A stretch of DNA of 64,000 bases from Selenomonas sp. AE3005 (lineage in GTDB: Bacteria; Bacillota; Negativicutes; Selenomonadales; Selenomonadaceae), in contig NZ_CAJODG010000036.1 of NCBI RefSeq assembly GCF_905233635.1, positions 1 through 64,000 of the forward strand, in the 5' to 3' direction. This document shows positions 35,630 to 45,055 of this stretch, piece after piece. A program made the translations under genes and the position numbers. Below the pieces are notes generated by a model. It was not told where the DNA came from. It did not search any database and saw only the letters and a list, made by a program, of their open reading frames with translations. Each line of letters opens with the position of its first letter. Positions within the stretch are counted from its first letter, which is position 1.

Positions 35630-35653
35630 AAGATGGAGTACTCACCCCATCTT
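35630..35653 (-). terminator. Terminator after the DapF-like gene
   Basis: AAGATGG and CCATCTT pair around a 10-base loop and are followed by seven T on the minus strand. It separates this gene from the ylxM promoter. Confidence 0.85.
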
Positions 35654-35674
35654 TATCATTATATCAATATCAAA

Positions 35675-35998
35675 TTAACAGGCAGCCGCCAGTTCACACT
35701 CATCAGCCTGACGCATTTTCCCGGCGAAGTAATCCGTCAGACGCACCTCACAATCGGCCTGGCGTCCCAGCAACGCGCGGTCTGCAGCCGTCAAAGCGCA
35801 CGCATAACCCTCAGCATCATACACTGTAAAGCTGCGCTGTCCGTTCATCTCGCTGTGGATAATCACCCTGTCAGCACCAACACCAAACTTACGGCTGGCC
35901 AGCAGGCGGATGGCATTTTCCCCGGGCATATATCCCTGATTCCCGTCCATAATCATAACTTCCTTATCCTCCACACGATATAAACGAACTAACAACAT
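35675..35998 (-). CDS. Stand-alone half of a DapF-like (diaminopimelate epimerase) fold, probably non-catalytic
   Basis: A 107-residue protein. Its middle matches the N-terminal DapF domain: AIRLLASRKFGVGADRVIIH corresponds to the DapF block with G-V-G-x-D, and SFTVYDAEGYACALTAADRA corresponds to the NADG...QCGNGAR active-site loop. The catalytic Cys position is replaced by Thr and the second half of the epimerase is missing. So it is unlikely to be an epimerase. A -10 box (36056-36061) lies between it and the open frame to 36103, so ATG 35998 is preferred. It is divergent from the AraC gene. Function unknown. Confidence 0.6.
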   Translation of the reverse strand: MLLVRLYRVEDKEVMIMDGNQGYMPGENAIRLLASRKFGVGADRVIIHSEMNGQRSFTVYDAEGYACALTAADRALLGRQADCEVRLTDYFAGKMRQADECELAAAC

Positions 35999-36097
35999 CC
36001 TGCTCACCGGCCTTTCTTTATAATCTGCATAAGCTGTAATAATTTCGATGGTTTTATTATAGCAAGGTAAGATTTGCAATAAAAGTTTAAAATCTGC

Positions 36098-36126
36098 TTT
36101 CAATATTGCAAAAATTGTACTATACT
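36098..36126 (+). promoter_or_regulatory. Promoter of the AraC-type regulator gene
   Basis: TTTCAA (36098-36103), a 17-base spacer and TATACT (36121-36126), about 30 bases before the start codon. It overlaps the divergent promoter region of the DapF-like gene, so the regulator could control both. Confidence 0.6.
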
Positions 36127-36156
36127 AAAAACAAATTCTTAATGAGAGGGAAAATT

Positions 36157-37005
36157 ATGAGCGACTATGAAAAGAAAGGATATCTTGTCAGCGACTTCCG
36201 GGTTTTCCGTTTAAAAGACGCTGCCTTGAAACCCATCCCCTTTCACTATCATGACTTCCATAAGATAATCATGTTTCTTGATGGTGCTGTAGATTATGTT
36301 ATTGAAGGCAAAACATATCATCTGGCTCCCCGGGACATTGTCTTTGTTGCCGCCGGTGAAATTCATCGCCCCGTATTCACTGATGATAATAAAGAATACG
36401 AACGCATCGTCATTTATGTAGCGCCGGACTTTTTACGGCGTTGGCAACAGCAAAATGCTGAGCATGTGGACCTGGCCCAGTGCTTTACCTATGCCCGCGA
36501 TAACAGCAGTGTCATGCACCAGCCCCCCGGCACCAGCCATGACCTGCTCTTTCACATGGACAAGCTGGAAAAAACAGCCAGGGGCAAGGGCTTTGCCAAT
36601 GAGCTTTTCACCGAAATTATGTTCATTGAATTTATGATACTTTTAAACCGTTCCCTGCATGAACATGAGTTATCCGGACTAAACAATGCCACCTATGACC
36701 CCAAGATTCAACAGATAATCACCTATATCAATGCCAATCTGGCGCATGACCTGCCCATCGACGAACTGGCGGCCCAGGCCTATATCAGTAAGTTCTACTT
36801 AATGCGCAAGTTTAAGGCCGACACTGGTTATGGCATTCACCAGTACATTCGCAGCAAACGCCTGCTGCTGGCCCGTGACCTGCTGAAAACAGATATGCCC
36901 ATCACCGCTATCAGTGAGGAAGTCGGATTTGCCGACTACTCCACATTCTCCCGGGCATTTAAAGAAATGTTTAAATGCTCTCCCCGTGATTATCGCAAAC
37001 AATAA
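36157..37005 (+). CDS. AraC-family transcriptional regulator with cupin sensor domain
   Basis: A 282-residue regulator. The N-terminal cupin has FHYHDFHKIIMFLDG and LAPRDIVFVAAGEIH, and the C-terminal part has two helix-turn-helices: AYISKFYLMRKFKADTGYG, then ITAISEEVGFADYSTFSRAF and the final FKCSPRDYRK. The ligand is probably a small sugar or metabolite; it cannot be predicted. ATG 36157 follows GAGAGGGA. It is a lone plus-strand gene with its own promoter and terminator. Confidence 0.93.
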   Translation: MSDYEKKGYLVSDFRVFRLKDAALKPIPFHYHDFHKIIMFLDGAVDYVIEGKTYHLAPRDIVFVAAGEIHRPVFTDDNKEYERIVIYVAPDFLRRWQQQNAEHVDLAQCFTYARDNSSVMHQPPGTSHDLLFHMDKLEKTARGKGFANELFTEIMFIEFMILLNRSLHEHELSGLNNATYDPKIQQIITYINANLAHDLPIDELAAQAYISKFYLMRKFKADTGYGIHQYIRSKRLLLARDLLKTDMPITAISEEVGFADYSTFSRAFKEMFKCSPRDYRKQ

Positions 37006-37011
37006 ACAGAC

Positions 37012-37051
37012 AGAGGCAGAGACCATCAACTGTATGATGACCTCTGCCTCT
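37012..37051. terminator. Shared terminator between convergent genes
   Basis: AGAGGCAGAG and its complement form a stem, continued inside by ATCA/TGAT, between the AraC gene (plus) and the unknown gene (minus). It ends in TTTATT on the plus strand and can serve both. Confidence 0.85.
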
Positions 37052-37062
37052 TTATTGATAAC

Positions 37063-37470
37063 TTATATATCATCAAATATCCGCACAGCCGGCACCTTTT
37101 TCATTTTGCGCAGGGATTTAAGCTCCGTCCCATCAGCTGCCTGGGGAACCGGCTTACTGTCATCCGGCACATCTTTTAAATGCGGCGGTTTGCGATAGCA
37201 GCTGTCCAGCTTGCCATCCACAAATTCTTTTACCAAAACACTGCCGTCAGGCAGCACATGCCGGATTATCTCCGTACATTTCTGCTGAGCTTTCAGCTCG
37301 GACAATTCCGCCCGCCGGGCATTCATTTCCTCGAGCGTTTCGGTCAGATTAGCAATACGTTCCTGCACCATGCCCGCAAACATATCCTTAAAAGCATCTG
37401 TACCCTGTGTCCTGGCTTTTTCCATATTGGTGACGCCAGCCACGCTGTCATCAAGGCCTGCAACTCGCAT
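37063..37470 (-). CDS. Unknown protein with a central coiled coil, 135 aa
   Basis: The protein begins MRVAGLDDSVAGVTNMEKAR, then has a helical segment (about residues 35-68, ERIANLTETLEEMNARRAEL) likely to form a coiled coil, a short beta part (HVLPDGSVLVKEFVDGKL) and a Lys/Pro-rich tail. No family was recognised. Its GC content and codon use match the neighbours. It is a single gene between a shared terminator and the divergent nadE gene. Confidence 0.6.
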   Translation of the reverse strand: MRVAGLDDSVAGVTNMEKARTQGTDAFKDMFAGMVQERIANLTETLEEMNARRAELSELKAQQKCTEIIRHVLPDGSVLVKEFVDGKLDSCYRKPPHLKDVPDDSKPVPQAADGTELKSLRKMKKVPAVRIFDDI

Positions 37471-37600
37471 ACCTCTCCCCCCTTTGCTTTTATATCGGCT
37501 GTAAGTGCCGTTTTCTTAAGTCACTTTGTTTGACTTCCCCTGACAACTAGCGTATCATTTAACCATAAACGCAAAAATATACTGCATTGGAGTGAATGCT

Positions 37601-39496
37601 TTGTTAAAAATAGCTATGGCGCAAATGGAAGTCATCCCCGGTCATCCCGACAAAAATGCCGCCACCATGCTGCGCATGATTGCCGAGGCCCGGGAACAGG
37701 ATACCGATATCATCATTTTCCCGGAAATGGCCATTCCCGGATATCTGTTAGGTGATACCTGGGAACAGACAAGTTTCCTCACGGACTGCGAACATTACGG
37801 TCAGGAAATCATCGCCGCCTCGCAGGGACTCACTGTTATGTTCGGCAATATCGCCATGGACTGGGAGAAAACCAACAATGACGGGCGTGTGCGCAAGTAC
37901 AATGCTTTTTTCACCGCCCAGGACGGCCAGCTGCTTACACCTGTAGGCCAGTCCTATCCCTATGTCATCAAAACCTTGATGCCCAATTATCGTGAGTTTG
38001 ACGATACCCGGCATTTCTTCAGCCTGCAGCAGCTGGCTATTGAAGAAGGCATAACACCGGCAGAACTCATCGCCCCGGTCAGCCTTACCGTACGCGGCAA
38101 AAATTATCATATCGGCTGTCTGCTTTGCGAAGACGGCTGGAGTGACAACTACGCCTTAGAACCACTGCAGATATTAAAGGAAAAAGCCAGTATTGACATG
38201 TTCGTCAATATCTCGGCCTCGCCTTATACACTAGGAAAAAATGATAAGCGCCATCGGGTATTCGGCCAGCAGGCTAAAGACGCCGGCGTTCCCCTGTTTT
38301 ATGTCAACGCCATCGGCCTGCAAAACAACGGCAAAACCGTCTATACCTTCGATGGTGCCAGCACCGCCTACAACGACAAAGGCGGTGTCTGCTTGACCTG
38401 CACCACTTATCAGGAAGAACTGACCATTGTGGATTTGGATAAACTGCCATCTATCCCGGAAATAACGCCGGCTGCGGAATCTGACATTGCGCATATTTAC
38501 CGCGCCCTGCACTATGGTATCCGCCGTTTTCTGGAAAACATTCACATGCAAAAGGTGGTTATTGGCATTTCCGGCGGCATTGACTCTGCTGTTGCCGCGG
38601 CATTATACGCCAAGGTTGTCGGCCCGGAAAACCTGCTGCTTGTCAATATGCCCAGCGTCTTTAATTCCGCAACGACCAAAGGGCTCAGCAAGAAACTGGC
38701 CGATAATCTGGGCTGCCAGTATGCAGTAATACCCATTCAGGAATCCGTTGACCATACTGTCAAACAACTTTCCGAAACACCCATCACCTATCTTACTGAC
38801 ATGTCAAACCAAAACCTCACTGTTTCTTCCTTTGTCACGGAAAATATTCAGGCTCGTGACCGCAGTGCCCGGGTACTGGCAGGCGCAGCAGCTGCCTTCG
38901 GCGGTGGCTTTACCTGCAATGCCAACAAAGCAGAAACCACGGTCGGCTACTCCACCTTGTACGGTGACCAGTCAGGTTTCCTGGCCGCATTGGCTGACCT
39001 GTGGAAATATCAGGTGTATGACCTGGCCCATTACATGAACGATGTCATTTACGGACGCGAAGTTGTGCCGCAGGGGATTATTGACATTGTCCCGAGCGCC
39101 GAGCTTTCCTCTGCGCAAAACGTAGACGAGGGCAAAGGCGACCCCTTAAAATATCCTTATCATGACTACCTCTTCCGCTCCTTTATCGAGCGCTGGCAAA
39201 AAGCCGCTCCCGAAGATATTCTGGAATGGTATGCAGCCGGCACATTGGAAGAAAATCTTGGCTGTGCCCCGGGCCTCGCAGCCAAATATTTCCCCACAGC
39301 ACAGGAATTTATCGCTGACCTCGAACGCTGGTGGAATCTGTTCACCGGCATGGCTGTGGCCAAGCGCATTCAGGCACCGCCTATCCTGGCCATCAGCCGC
39401 CGCGCCTATGGCTTTGACCATCGTGAGGCCCAAAACGGCCCCTATTACACTTTAAAATATCGCCAGCTCAAACAGCAATTGCTGCAAGCAAACTAA
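37601..39496 (+). CDS. nadE: Glutamine-dependent NAD(+) synthetase
   Basis: A 631-residue two-domain enzyme. The N-terminal nitrilase-type glutaminase has the Glu in IIFPEMAIPGYLLGD, and the nucleophilic Cys in GCLLCEDGWSDN. The C-terminal ATP-pyrophosphatase domain has the P-loop ISGGIDSAVAAALYA and ENIQARDRSARVLAG. It amidates deamido-NAD using ammonia channelled from glutamine. TTG 37601 with GGAG eight bases upstream is the probable start; a GTG at 37592 overlaps that site. Confidence 0.95.
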   Translation: MLKIAMAQMEVIPGHPDKNAATMLRMIAEAREQDTDIIIFPEMAIPGYLLGDTWEQTSFLTDCEHYGQEIIAASQGLTVMFGNIAMDWEKTNNDGRVRKYNAFFTAQDGQLLTPVGQSYPYVIKTLMPNYREFDDTRHFFSLQQLAIEEGITPAELIAPVSLTVRGKNYHIGCLLCEDGWSDNYALEPLQILKEKASIDMFVNISASPYTLGKNDKRHRVFGQQAKDAGVPLFYVNAIGLQNNGKTVYTFDGASTAYNDKGGVCLTCTTYQEELTIVDLDKLPSIPEITPAAESDIAHIYRALHYGIRRFLENIHMQKVVIGISGGIDSAVAAALYAKVVGPENLLLVNMPSVFNSATTKGLSKKLADNLGCQYAVIPIQESVDHTVKQLSETPITYLTDMSNQNLTVSSFVTENIQARDRSARVLAGAAAAFGGGFTCNANKAETTVGYSTLYGDQSGFLAALADLWKYQVYDLAHYMNDVIYGREVVPQGIIDIVPSAELSSAQNVDEGKGDPLKYPYHDYLFRSFIERWQKAAPEDILEWYAAGTLEENLGCAPGLAAKYFPTAQEFIADLERWWNLFTGMAVAKRIQAPPILAISRRAYGFDHREAQNGPYYTLKYRQLKQQLLQAN

Positions 39497-39500
39497 AAAA

Positions 39501-39516
39501 GAGCCCTGCGGGGCTC
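39501..39516. terminator. Terminator between nadE and the PrsW gene
   Basis: GAGCCC-TGCG-GGGCTC with an A run before and a T run after. It serves the convergent nadE and PrsW genes. Confidence 0.88.
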
Positions 39517-39521
39517 TTTTT

Positions 39522-40274
39522 CTATGCCGAAATGCTATTGAATTTAAAATTAACATACTTGGCGGCAATTTTTTTCAGACGTTTGATATACACAACCTGC
39601 CAGATAATGATACAGATTTCAAAAACAATGGCTGCCAATAACCACATTCCCACAACCTCATCATCAATATCGCCTATCTCCACAGCCGGATTATAGGCGG
39701 TCAAAGCGTCATAGAATGTATGAATAACTACAGGCACGAGAAAAGCCGTAAGGTATAGCAATTTGTACGGTTCGCCATTTGCTTTATGGAAAATCCCCCT
39801 GCCGATATATTCTGCCATAAATATGCCCAGCAGCATGTGAAAAGCCACGGTAAAGAATCGGCAAAAGCCCATAAGCGTACCGCCGTACACTAATTCCTCA
39901 TTCAGGGTAAAGCCCATGCCCACACCGGCACCGATTAAAATGTATTTATAGATGTTATCTGGCTTAAACAGTTTAACTGCCAGGACTATCATGAGCAGTT
40001 TGGACAGTTCCTCCGGAAAACCGGCGCGAAAGAAAGCCAACGCTGACGCCTTTACAAATTGATTTTCTATATCTGCCAGATTGTATCCTAAATCTACAAT
40101 TGACATAGCAATGACAATAGCCAGGATAAACGTAATTATCGTAGCCAATACCCCCAAGCCTAAGGAAATGTACGCCTGTTTTTTCGAAATACTATCTGCC
40201 TCGCCCCACCTGAACATTTTCTTATAAATGAATCCGAGAATTATGGCGGCAAGAATTAACTGAATAAGCTCCAT
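39522..40274 (-). CDS. PrsW family intramembrane metalloprotease
   Basis: A 250-residue protein with about seven membrane helices. It carries the family residues: the EE pair in FPEELSKLLMIV, the second Glu-Glu in TLNEELVYGG, and the His residues in FHMLLGIFMAE and HTFYDAL. PrsW proteases start the degradation of membrane anti-sigma factors such as RsiW; other members act on membrane proteins in the envelope. No anti-sigma factor of the RsiW type is next to it. ATG 40274 with GGGAGG is chosen; the 50 extra codons upstream look non-coding. Confidence 0.88.
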   Translation of the reverse strand: MELIQLILAAIILGFIYKKMFRWGEADSISKKQAYISLGLGVLATIITFILAIVIAMSIVDLGYNLADIENQFVKASALAFFRAGFPEELSKLLMIVLAVKLFKPDNIYKYILIGAGVGMGFTLNEELVYGGTLMGFCRFFTVAFHMLLGIFMAEYIGRGIFHKANGEPYKLLYLTAFLVPVVIHTFYDALTAYNPAVEIGDIDDEVVGMWLLAAIVFEICIIIWQVVYIKRLKKIAAKYVNFKFNSISA

Positions 40275-40426
40275 TATCTGCACCTCCCAACGAAACAGCG
40301 CCGACATCATAAAAAACAACGCTTTCCCTGCATCTTCCCTATAACAGAAAATTCTACCTTTTATTTGTTTATTCCTGCAACTTTGCAGGCGAAAATTCCC
40401 CCTTGCCCTTTTTGCCCAAAGCATTA

Positions 40427-40459
40427 ACCTGCCACAAATGTCTTACTTTCATGGCAGGT
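40427..40459. other. Hairpin in the PrsW-pilT intergenic region
   Basis: ACCTGCCA and TGGCAGGT form an 8-bp perfect stem around a 17-base loop. No T run follows on either strand, so it is probably not a terminator. It lies about 60 bases before pilT and might be an operator. The rest of this 244-base gap shows no gene. Confidence 0.35.
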
Positions 40460-40518
40460 ATTTAAGAATGTTTGTAGAAGAATTACTTTAACATTAGAAA
40501 ATATCGAGGTGAATGTCT

Positions 40519-41562
40519 ATGTGTGACGAAATAAATTGGCAGGAATTTTTTCACAGGGCTATCATAAGCGCGGCCTCAGATATACACTTAACCGTCGGGC
40601 AAAGGCCATACATGCGGTGCCTGGGAGCCTTGCAGCCGCTCGCCTGCTGCCCGCTGACCGAATCTGTGCTTTCAGAAATTTGTGCCTTTATCATGAGTGA
40701 GTATCAACGGGAAAAGCTCACTCATGAACGGGAAATTGACATGTCATGGAATTATGACGGGCGGCGGTTTAGGGTGCATGCTTACTACCAACAAGGCTGG
40801 CCGGCTTTGGCGTGCCGCTTGCTGCCGGAGAGGATCCCCAGTCTTGCGGAACTTAATGCCCCTAAAGCCTGGCAAAATATAAAGGAGACTGACCAGGGAC
40901 TTATATTGGTGACAGGCCGTACCGGCTCCGGCAAGTCGACAACGCTGGCAGCTTTTATCGCTGAACTAAACCGCGAGAAACCCTGTCATATTGTTACGTT
41001 AGAGGACCCCATCGAATATGTTTTTAAGCCTGACAAATGTTTTATCAGTCAACGGGAATGGGGACGTGATTTTTATTCCTTTCCTCAGGCCTTGCGCGGT
41101 GCCTTACGGGAAATGCCAGACGTGATTCTGGTCGGTGAGATTCGTGACCGGGAAACATTGGAAACGGCTTTGACTGCCGCCGCAGCAGGTATGCTCGTGC
41201 TCGGAACACTGCATAGCCGCAGTGCGGCAGAAACTATCCTGCGCATGGAAGGAATGTTCCCCAGCAATGAACGCGAAAGTGCCCGGGCCTTAATCGCTCA
41301 GGTTTTGACAGGGATTATTTCCCAAACTCTGCTGCCAGCGGCAGACGGCGGCAGGACAGCACTCTATGAAGTGCTGCTGTCTGTTCCTGCGGTTACCAGT
41401 TTAATCAGACAAGGGAAATACAGCCAGTTGTCAGCAGTGATGATGAGTCACCTGCAGCAAGGCATGCAGACACGCAGCCAGGCTTTGCAGGACCTTTGGC
41501 AAAATGGCAGGATAAGCCGGGAAACTTGGGAACGTCAACAGGGAGAAAGTTATGAATTATAA
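40519..41562 (+). CDS. pilT: Type IV pilus retraction ATPase PilT
   Basis: A 347-residue ATPase. The N-terminal domain has AASDIHLTVGQRPYMR. The ATPase core has Walker A TGRTGSGKSTT, the Asp box VTLEDPIEYVF, Walker B DVILVGEIRDRETLETA and the His box GTLHSRSAAETI. It powers pilus retraction or DNA uptake at the inner membrane. ATG 40519 has GAGGTG at the right distance; the ATG at 40513 is too close. It overlaps the start of the pilC gene by 11 bases. The matching PilB-type ATPase is encoded about 8 kb away. Confidence 0.92.
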   Translation: MCDEINWQEFFHRAIISAASDIHLTVGQRPYMRCLGALQPLACCPLTESVLSEICAFIMSEYQREKLTHEREIDMSWNYDGRRFRVHAYYQQGWPALACRLLPERIPSLAELNAPKAWQNIKETDQGLILVTGRTGSGKSTTLAAFIAELNREKPCHIVTLEDPIEYVFKPDKCFISQREWGRDFYSFPQALRGALREMPDVILVGEIRDRETLETALTAAAAGMLVLGTLHSRSAAETILRMEGMFPSNERESARALIAQVLTGIISQTLLPAADGGRTALYEVLLSVPAVTSLIRQGKYSQLSAVMMSHLQQGMQTRSQALQDLWQNGRISRETWERQQGESYEL

Positions 41563-42781
41563 ATACACGGCCTGCAATCGTGCCGGCCAGCATTTTCAAG
41601 GAAATATTGCGGCCGGCAGCCGGCAGGAGGCCGCCCGGCAAATCAGGCAGCAAGGTTTATGGGTAACAAATCTGATAGCGGCAGAAGAAAAATCTGCGTC
41701 CACGCGCAAAAATCTACAGGATTTAATCAGTTTTGTGGGCGGAGGCTTTACGACAGGACAGCAGGCACTATTCTTTCGGCAGCTGGCCGTTCTGACAGAG
41801 GCCGGAATTCCCCTGCATGAGGCACTGCGTAATTTAGCTGCGGCCCGCAGGGAAAACAGCTGTACTAAGGTCCTAAATAAACTGCATCAGGCCGTAATGC
41901 AAGGCAATAGTTTATCAGCGGCCTTAGGTAAATATCCGCAAATATTTTCCGCACAGGTTGTTCACTTGGTACAGGCCGGTGAAAATGGCGGTACCCTGGA
42001 TACCGTACTAATTCGTCTGGCTGATTATTTGGAACAGACCACCATTGCCCGGGAAAAACTAAAATCCGTCCTGCTCTATCCGCTTATTCTGGCCTGTTCA
42101 GCTGTAGGCGCGCTGGTCTTTATGACTTTGGTGATTCTTCCGGCCTTTGCCGCTATGCTGGAAAACCTGCAGGTGGAATTGCCCCTGCCGACAAGAATTT
42201 TATTAACTACAGCGGCCTTTCTCAGGGATTACGGAGATATGACTTTGGTCATTGTCATTTTAGGCTTGCTCGTCATACTGGCCCTGCGAAAATCAACAAA
42301 GGTAAAACTGTATTATGAACGCTGTCAGCTGTCTCTACCCTTATGGGGAAGTTTACGCCTGCATACAGACTGGATGCTGGCACTGTCGACACTAGCCTCC
42401 CTGCTCGAACAGGGGATAGCACTGCCGTTGGCTTTGGAAATGGCCGGCAAATCCTTGGACAATAGCTGCCTGGCCCAGCAATTGGGGCAGGTGCAGCAAA
42501 AAATACAACAAGGCAGCTCGCTGCGAGCTGCCTTGGAAGAATGCCCTAGTTTTCCGGCAATCCTGCAGGAAATGCTGGCTGCCGGTGAACAATCCGGTAA
42601 ATTGGAAACCATGCTGACCAAAGGTGCGGACTATTGCAAAGTTATGATGGAAAATGAATCTGCACGCTTGCAAGCTTTAGCTGAACCTGCTGCCATTTTT
42701 CTGGTCGGCGGTCTGGTATTTTTCTTTGTGCTGTCGGTGATTATGCCGCTGCTAAATACTATGGACGCTTTGACCATGTAA
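41552..42781 (+). CDS. pilC: Type IV pilus/type II secretion inner-membrane protein PilC (GspF family)
   Basis: A 409-residue protein with two T2SSF domains. Each has the family blocks: QQALFFRQLAVLTEAGIPLH, then VHLVQAGENGGTLDTVL in the first, and LASLLEQGIALPLALEMAG with LAAGEQSGKLETML in the second. There are three hydrophobic segments. It anchors the ATPase and pilin assembly in the inner membrane. ATG 41552 with GGGAGA lies inside the pilT end. No pilin genes follow in the window. Confidence 0.93.
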   Translation: MNYKYTACNRAGQHFQGNIAAGSRQEAARQIRQQGLWVTNLIAAEEKSASTRKNLQDLISFVGGGFTTGQQALFFRQLAVLTEAGIPLHEALRNLAAARRENSCTKVLNKLHQAVMQGNSLSAALGKYPQIFSAQVVHLVQAGENGGTLDTVLIRLADYLEQTTIAREKLKSVLLYPLILACSAVGALVFMTLVILPAFAAMLENLQVELPLPTRILLTTAAFLRDYGDMTLVIVILGLLVILALRKSTKVKLYYERCQLSLPLWGSLRLHTDWMLALSTLASLLEQGIALPLALEMAGKSLDNSCLAQQLGQVQQKIQQGSSLRAALEECPSFPAILQEMLAAGEQSGKLETMLTKGADYCKVMMENESARLQALAEPAAIFLVGGLVFFFVLSVIMPLLNTMDALTM

Positions 42782-42796
42782 GCTGAAGTCATCACA

Positions 42797-43879
42797 TCAC
42801 TTGGCGCTGCGCTTTACATTCTCACCGTAAATGGTCTTAAAATCGTCCCGCATGGAAACGGAAACCCAGCCATTTTCCGTGGCCAGTTTCTTGCATTTTT
42901 CCGCTTTTTTGCTATCCCCCAATTCTCGCTGCAGGTCATCACATAGCAGGAAGAAGGCCGCACTCTTGTACTTATTATCGTTCACCGTATAGTTAAGCAT
43001 ACTGGTATCACCACTGGAATTACCAAAAGCCAGCACCGGCTGCTTACCTATTTCCCTGACGATGGATTGCACTTTGTTCATTTGGAGATTCTTGATGACA
43101 AATTTGCCCCGCACCAGAGAATCTCCTTTTTTATAGGCATAATCCAGTCCATTCTTATCGCCCTGATGGTTGGCTTTGACTTCGATATCGGTGCCGATGA
43201 TTCGATTTTCGGGAATATGAAGGGCATCACAAACGAGAACGCGCACCAGCTGGCGCTCAGTTCCCGAAACTACATACACCTGAAAGCCATTATTTTGCAG
43301 GTACTGAATGGTTTCTACCATCGGCAGGTAAAAGGCCTCGCCCCACTTCAGGTTAGTCAGGCCCTCCACCGGCGTTTCCATAAATTTACGGACATAGGAC
43401 GTGTACTCAGGATAGCTCATGCCCTCAAACACAGCGGCCTGATGCGGCGCACTGCTGCCCAGCTTATCACCGGCATCCTTGCTGCGAATAAAACGTTCCA
43501 GCCCTTTGGCAAACTCCCGGTCAGCCGGCGACGCCTTATAGTTCTTGTCATTGACAGCCCGTTCAATGAACAGCATGCCATCAAAATAATAAGGGGCTGT
43601 CTCACATATAAAAGTCCCGTCCATGTCATAAACAGCAATACGGTCTTCCACGGGAATGAAATTCTTGCTCTTCGTATTGGTTACATCTTTAACATAGGAA
43701 ACAAGCGCCTGATAAGAGGCAGCCTCCTTGTTCCAATACTTGAAGTTGCTGCCCTGTTTATTCACGGAAATCTGCGAGATTTCTGCCCGCGACATAGCCT
43801 CAGAGCTTGGAACATCTGCCATAAAGCCCAGACTCAAAGCTGCTAGCAGAACAGCCGTACAAAGTTTTTTATTTTTCAT
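42797..43879 (-). CDS. Exported HAD-superfamily phosphatase
   Basis: A 360-residue protein with a signal peptide (KKLCTAVLLAALSLGFMADV). The HAD motifs are present: motif I AVYDMDGTFICE near residue 84, motif II VYVVSGTERQ, the Lys region KFVIKNLQMNKV and motif IV LAFGNSSGDTSMLNY. It resembles phosphoserine-phosphatase-like secreted enzymes; the substrate is unknown. It would act in the periplasm and may release phosphate from organic phosphates. ATG 43879 has GGGAGG. The gene converges with pilC, 16 bases apart, without an evident terminator. Confidence 0.87.
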   Translation of the reverse strand: MKNKKLCTAVLLAALSLGFMADVPSSEAMSRAEISQISVNKQGSNFKYWNKEAASYQALVSYVKDVTNTKSKNFIPVEDRIAVYDMDGTFICETAPYYFDGMLFIERAVNDKNYKASPADREFAKGLERFIRSKDAGDKLGSSAPHQAAVFEGMSYPEYTSYVRKFMETPVEGLTNLKWGEAFYLPMVETIQYLQNNGFQVYVVSGTERQLVRVLVCDALHIPENRIIGTDIEVKANHQGDKNGLDYAYKKGDSLVRGKFVIKNLQMNKVQSIVREIGKQPVLAFGNSSGDTSMLNYTVNDNKYKSAAFFLLCDDLQRELGDSKKAEKCKKLATENGWVSVSMRDDFKTIYGENVKRSAK

Positions 43880-43963
43880 TACTGAAATCCTCCCTTTTCG
43901 TCATCTGTCTGCGATATAAGCACATAGCAAATAATTTCCACAAAACTGCAGCATATTCCTGTT

Positions 43964-44842
43964 TCAAGCCAAAATTTCTCTCTTTGTCTGCAGGAAATAC
44001 CGCAGCGCACCTGTAAAGCCTGCGGCTGTCCCGAGCCGGGCAAAGGCAATATGCGTATTAGCCAGCAAGGCCGCTGGCAGCAGCTCCTGTAAATACTTAT
44101 TAAGGCGCGGGGCAAAATAATCCTGCTGGGCCATTATCGCACCGCCCATAATCAATACCTCCGGATTTACTACACAACAAATGGCGGCCAGGCCTTGGGC
44201 AATCTTTTTCGTCATATCATTCAATGCCGCCAGCGCTTTTTCATCGCCTGCAGCCGCCCGCTGAAAAACTTCCTCTCCCGTTGCCGCACCTGTCTGTTTA
44301 AGTAATACAGGCACACTCGCCACCCGTTCCAGATGGCCGCCGTCACTTGGCAGGAAACCTATCTCACCTGCGGCCGCAGCCGCGCCATGAACAACATGAC
44401 CGTCCAGTACCAAAGCGCCGCCTATGCCTGTTCCCACAAAGATACAAAAAGCACTTTTCGTCCCCTGACCGGCTCCCAGCCAGCTTTCTCCCAGGCCGGC
44501 AGCGTTTACATCATTTTCCACCGTACATGGCAAATGCGTCAACTTTTCAATTTCTGCACGCAATTTCATGCCGCTATAACCGGGAAAATTGGGCCCGGCA
44601 AATATAACCTCACCTTTTTCCGTGTCAATGAGCCCCGGGGAACAAACGGCCACACCTGCCGCCTGGCCACACTCTGCTTGCAGGCTCTGCACAATCGCAG
44701 CTATTTTGCGTGGAATATCACCGCTGCCGTCAGTGTCGATATTCGTCGGCCGCTGTCCCTGGGTGATAATCTGCCCCTCTTCTGTCAGCATTGCGTACTT
44801 AATGGCTGTACCGCCTATATCTATACAAGCATATTGTTTCAT
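43964..44842 (-). CDS. ROK family sugar kinase
   Basis: A 292-residue ROK protein without a DNA-binding domain. The ATP phosphate-binding CIDIGGTAIKYAML is at residues 5-18, the catalytic Asp lies in ENDVNAAGLGE, and the second phosphate loop is FVGTGIGGALVLDG. The usual CxCGxxGCxE zinc motif is not present (GGHLERVAS stands there), as in a subset of ROK kinases. It probably phosphorylates glucose, N-acetylmannosamine or a related sugar. ATG 44842 with CAGGAG is chosen over the longer frame. It is a single-gene unit, divergent from the YihY gene. Confidence 0.9.
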   Translation of the reverse strand: MKQYACIDIGGTAIKYAMLTEEGQIITQGQRPTNIDTDGSGDIPRKIAAIVQSLQAECGQAAGVAVCSPGLIDTEKGEVIFAGPNFPGYSGMKLRAEIEKLTHLPCTVENDVNAAGLGESWLGAGQGTKSAFCIFVGTGIGGALVLDGHVVHGAAAAAGEIGFLPSDGGHLERVASVPVLLKQTGAATGEEVFQRAAAGDEKALAALNDMTKKIAQGLAAICCVVNPEVLIMGGAIMAQQDYFAPRLNKYLQELLPAALLANTHIAFARLGTAAGFTGALRYFLQTKREILA

Positions 44843-45055
44843 AATGTTCTCCTGTTCCCGGCAATATTTCTGATGGCCGTACTTAATTGGGGCAGCAATA
44901 TTTATGCTGCAACAATATAAACTTCTACGCTGCTGTCTTAAACCCTGCAAAATATCCCCCTGCGACGGTGTTTTATGTCATTTATACTGCGCACGCAGGA
45001 AATAAACGCAGCGTGTAGAATATATCGGGTAAAATCATAGATAAGGTGAGCATTT

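Noticed and set aside
43067..43846. A 259-codon plus-strand frame opposite the exported HAD phosphatase
   Set aside because: Shadow of a gene with clear catalytic motifs and a signal peptide on the minus strand.
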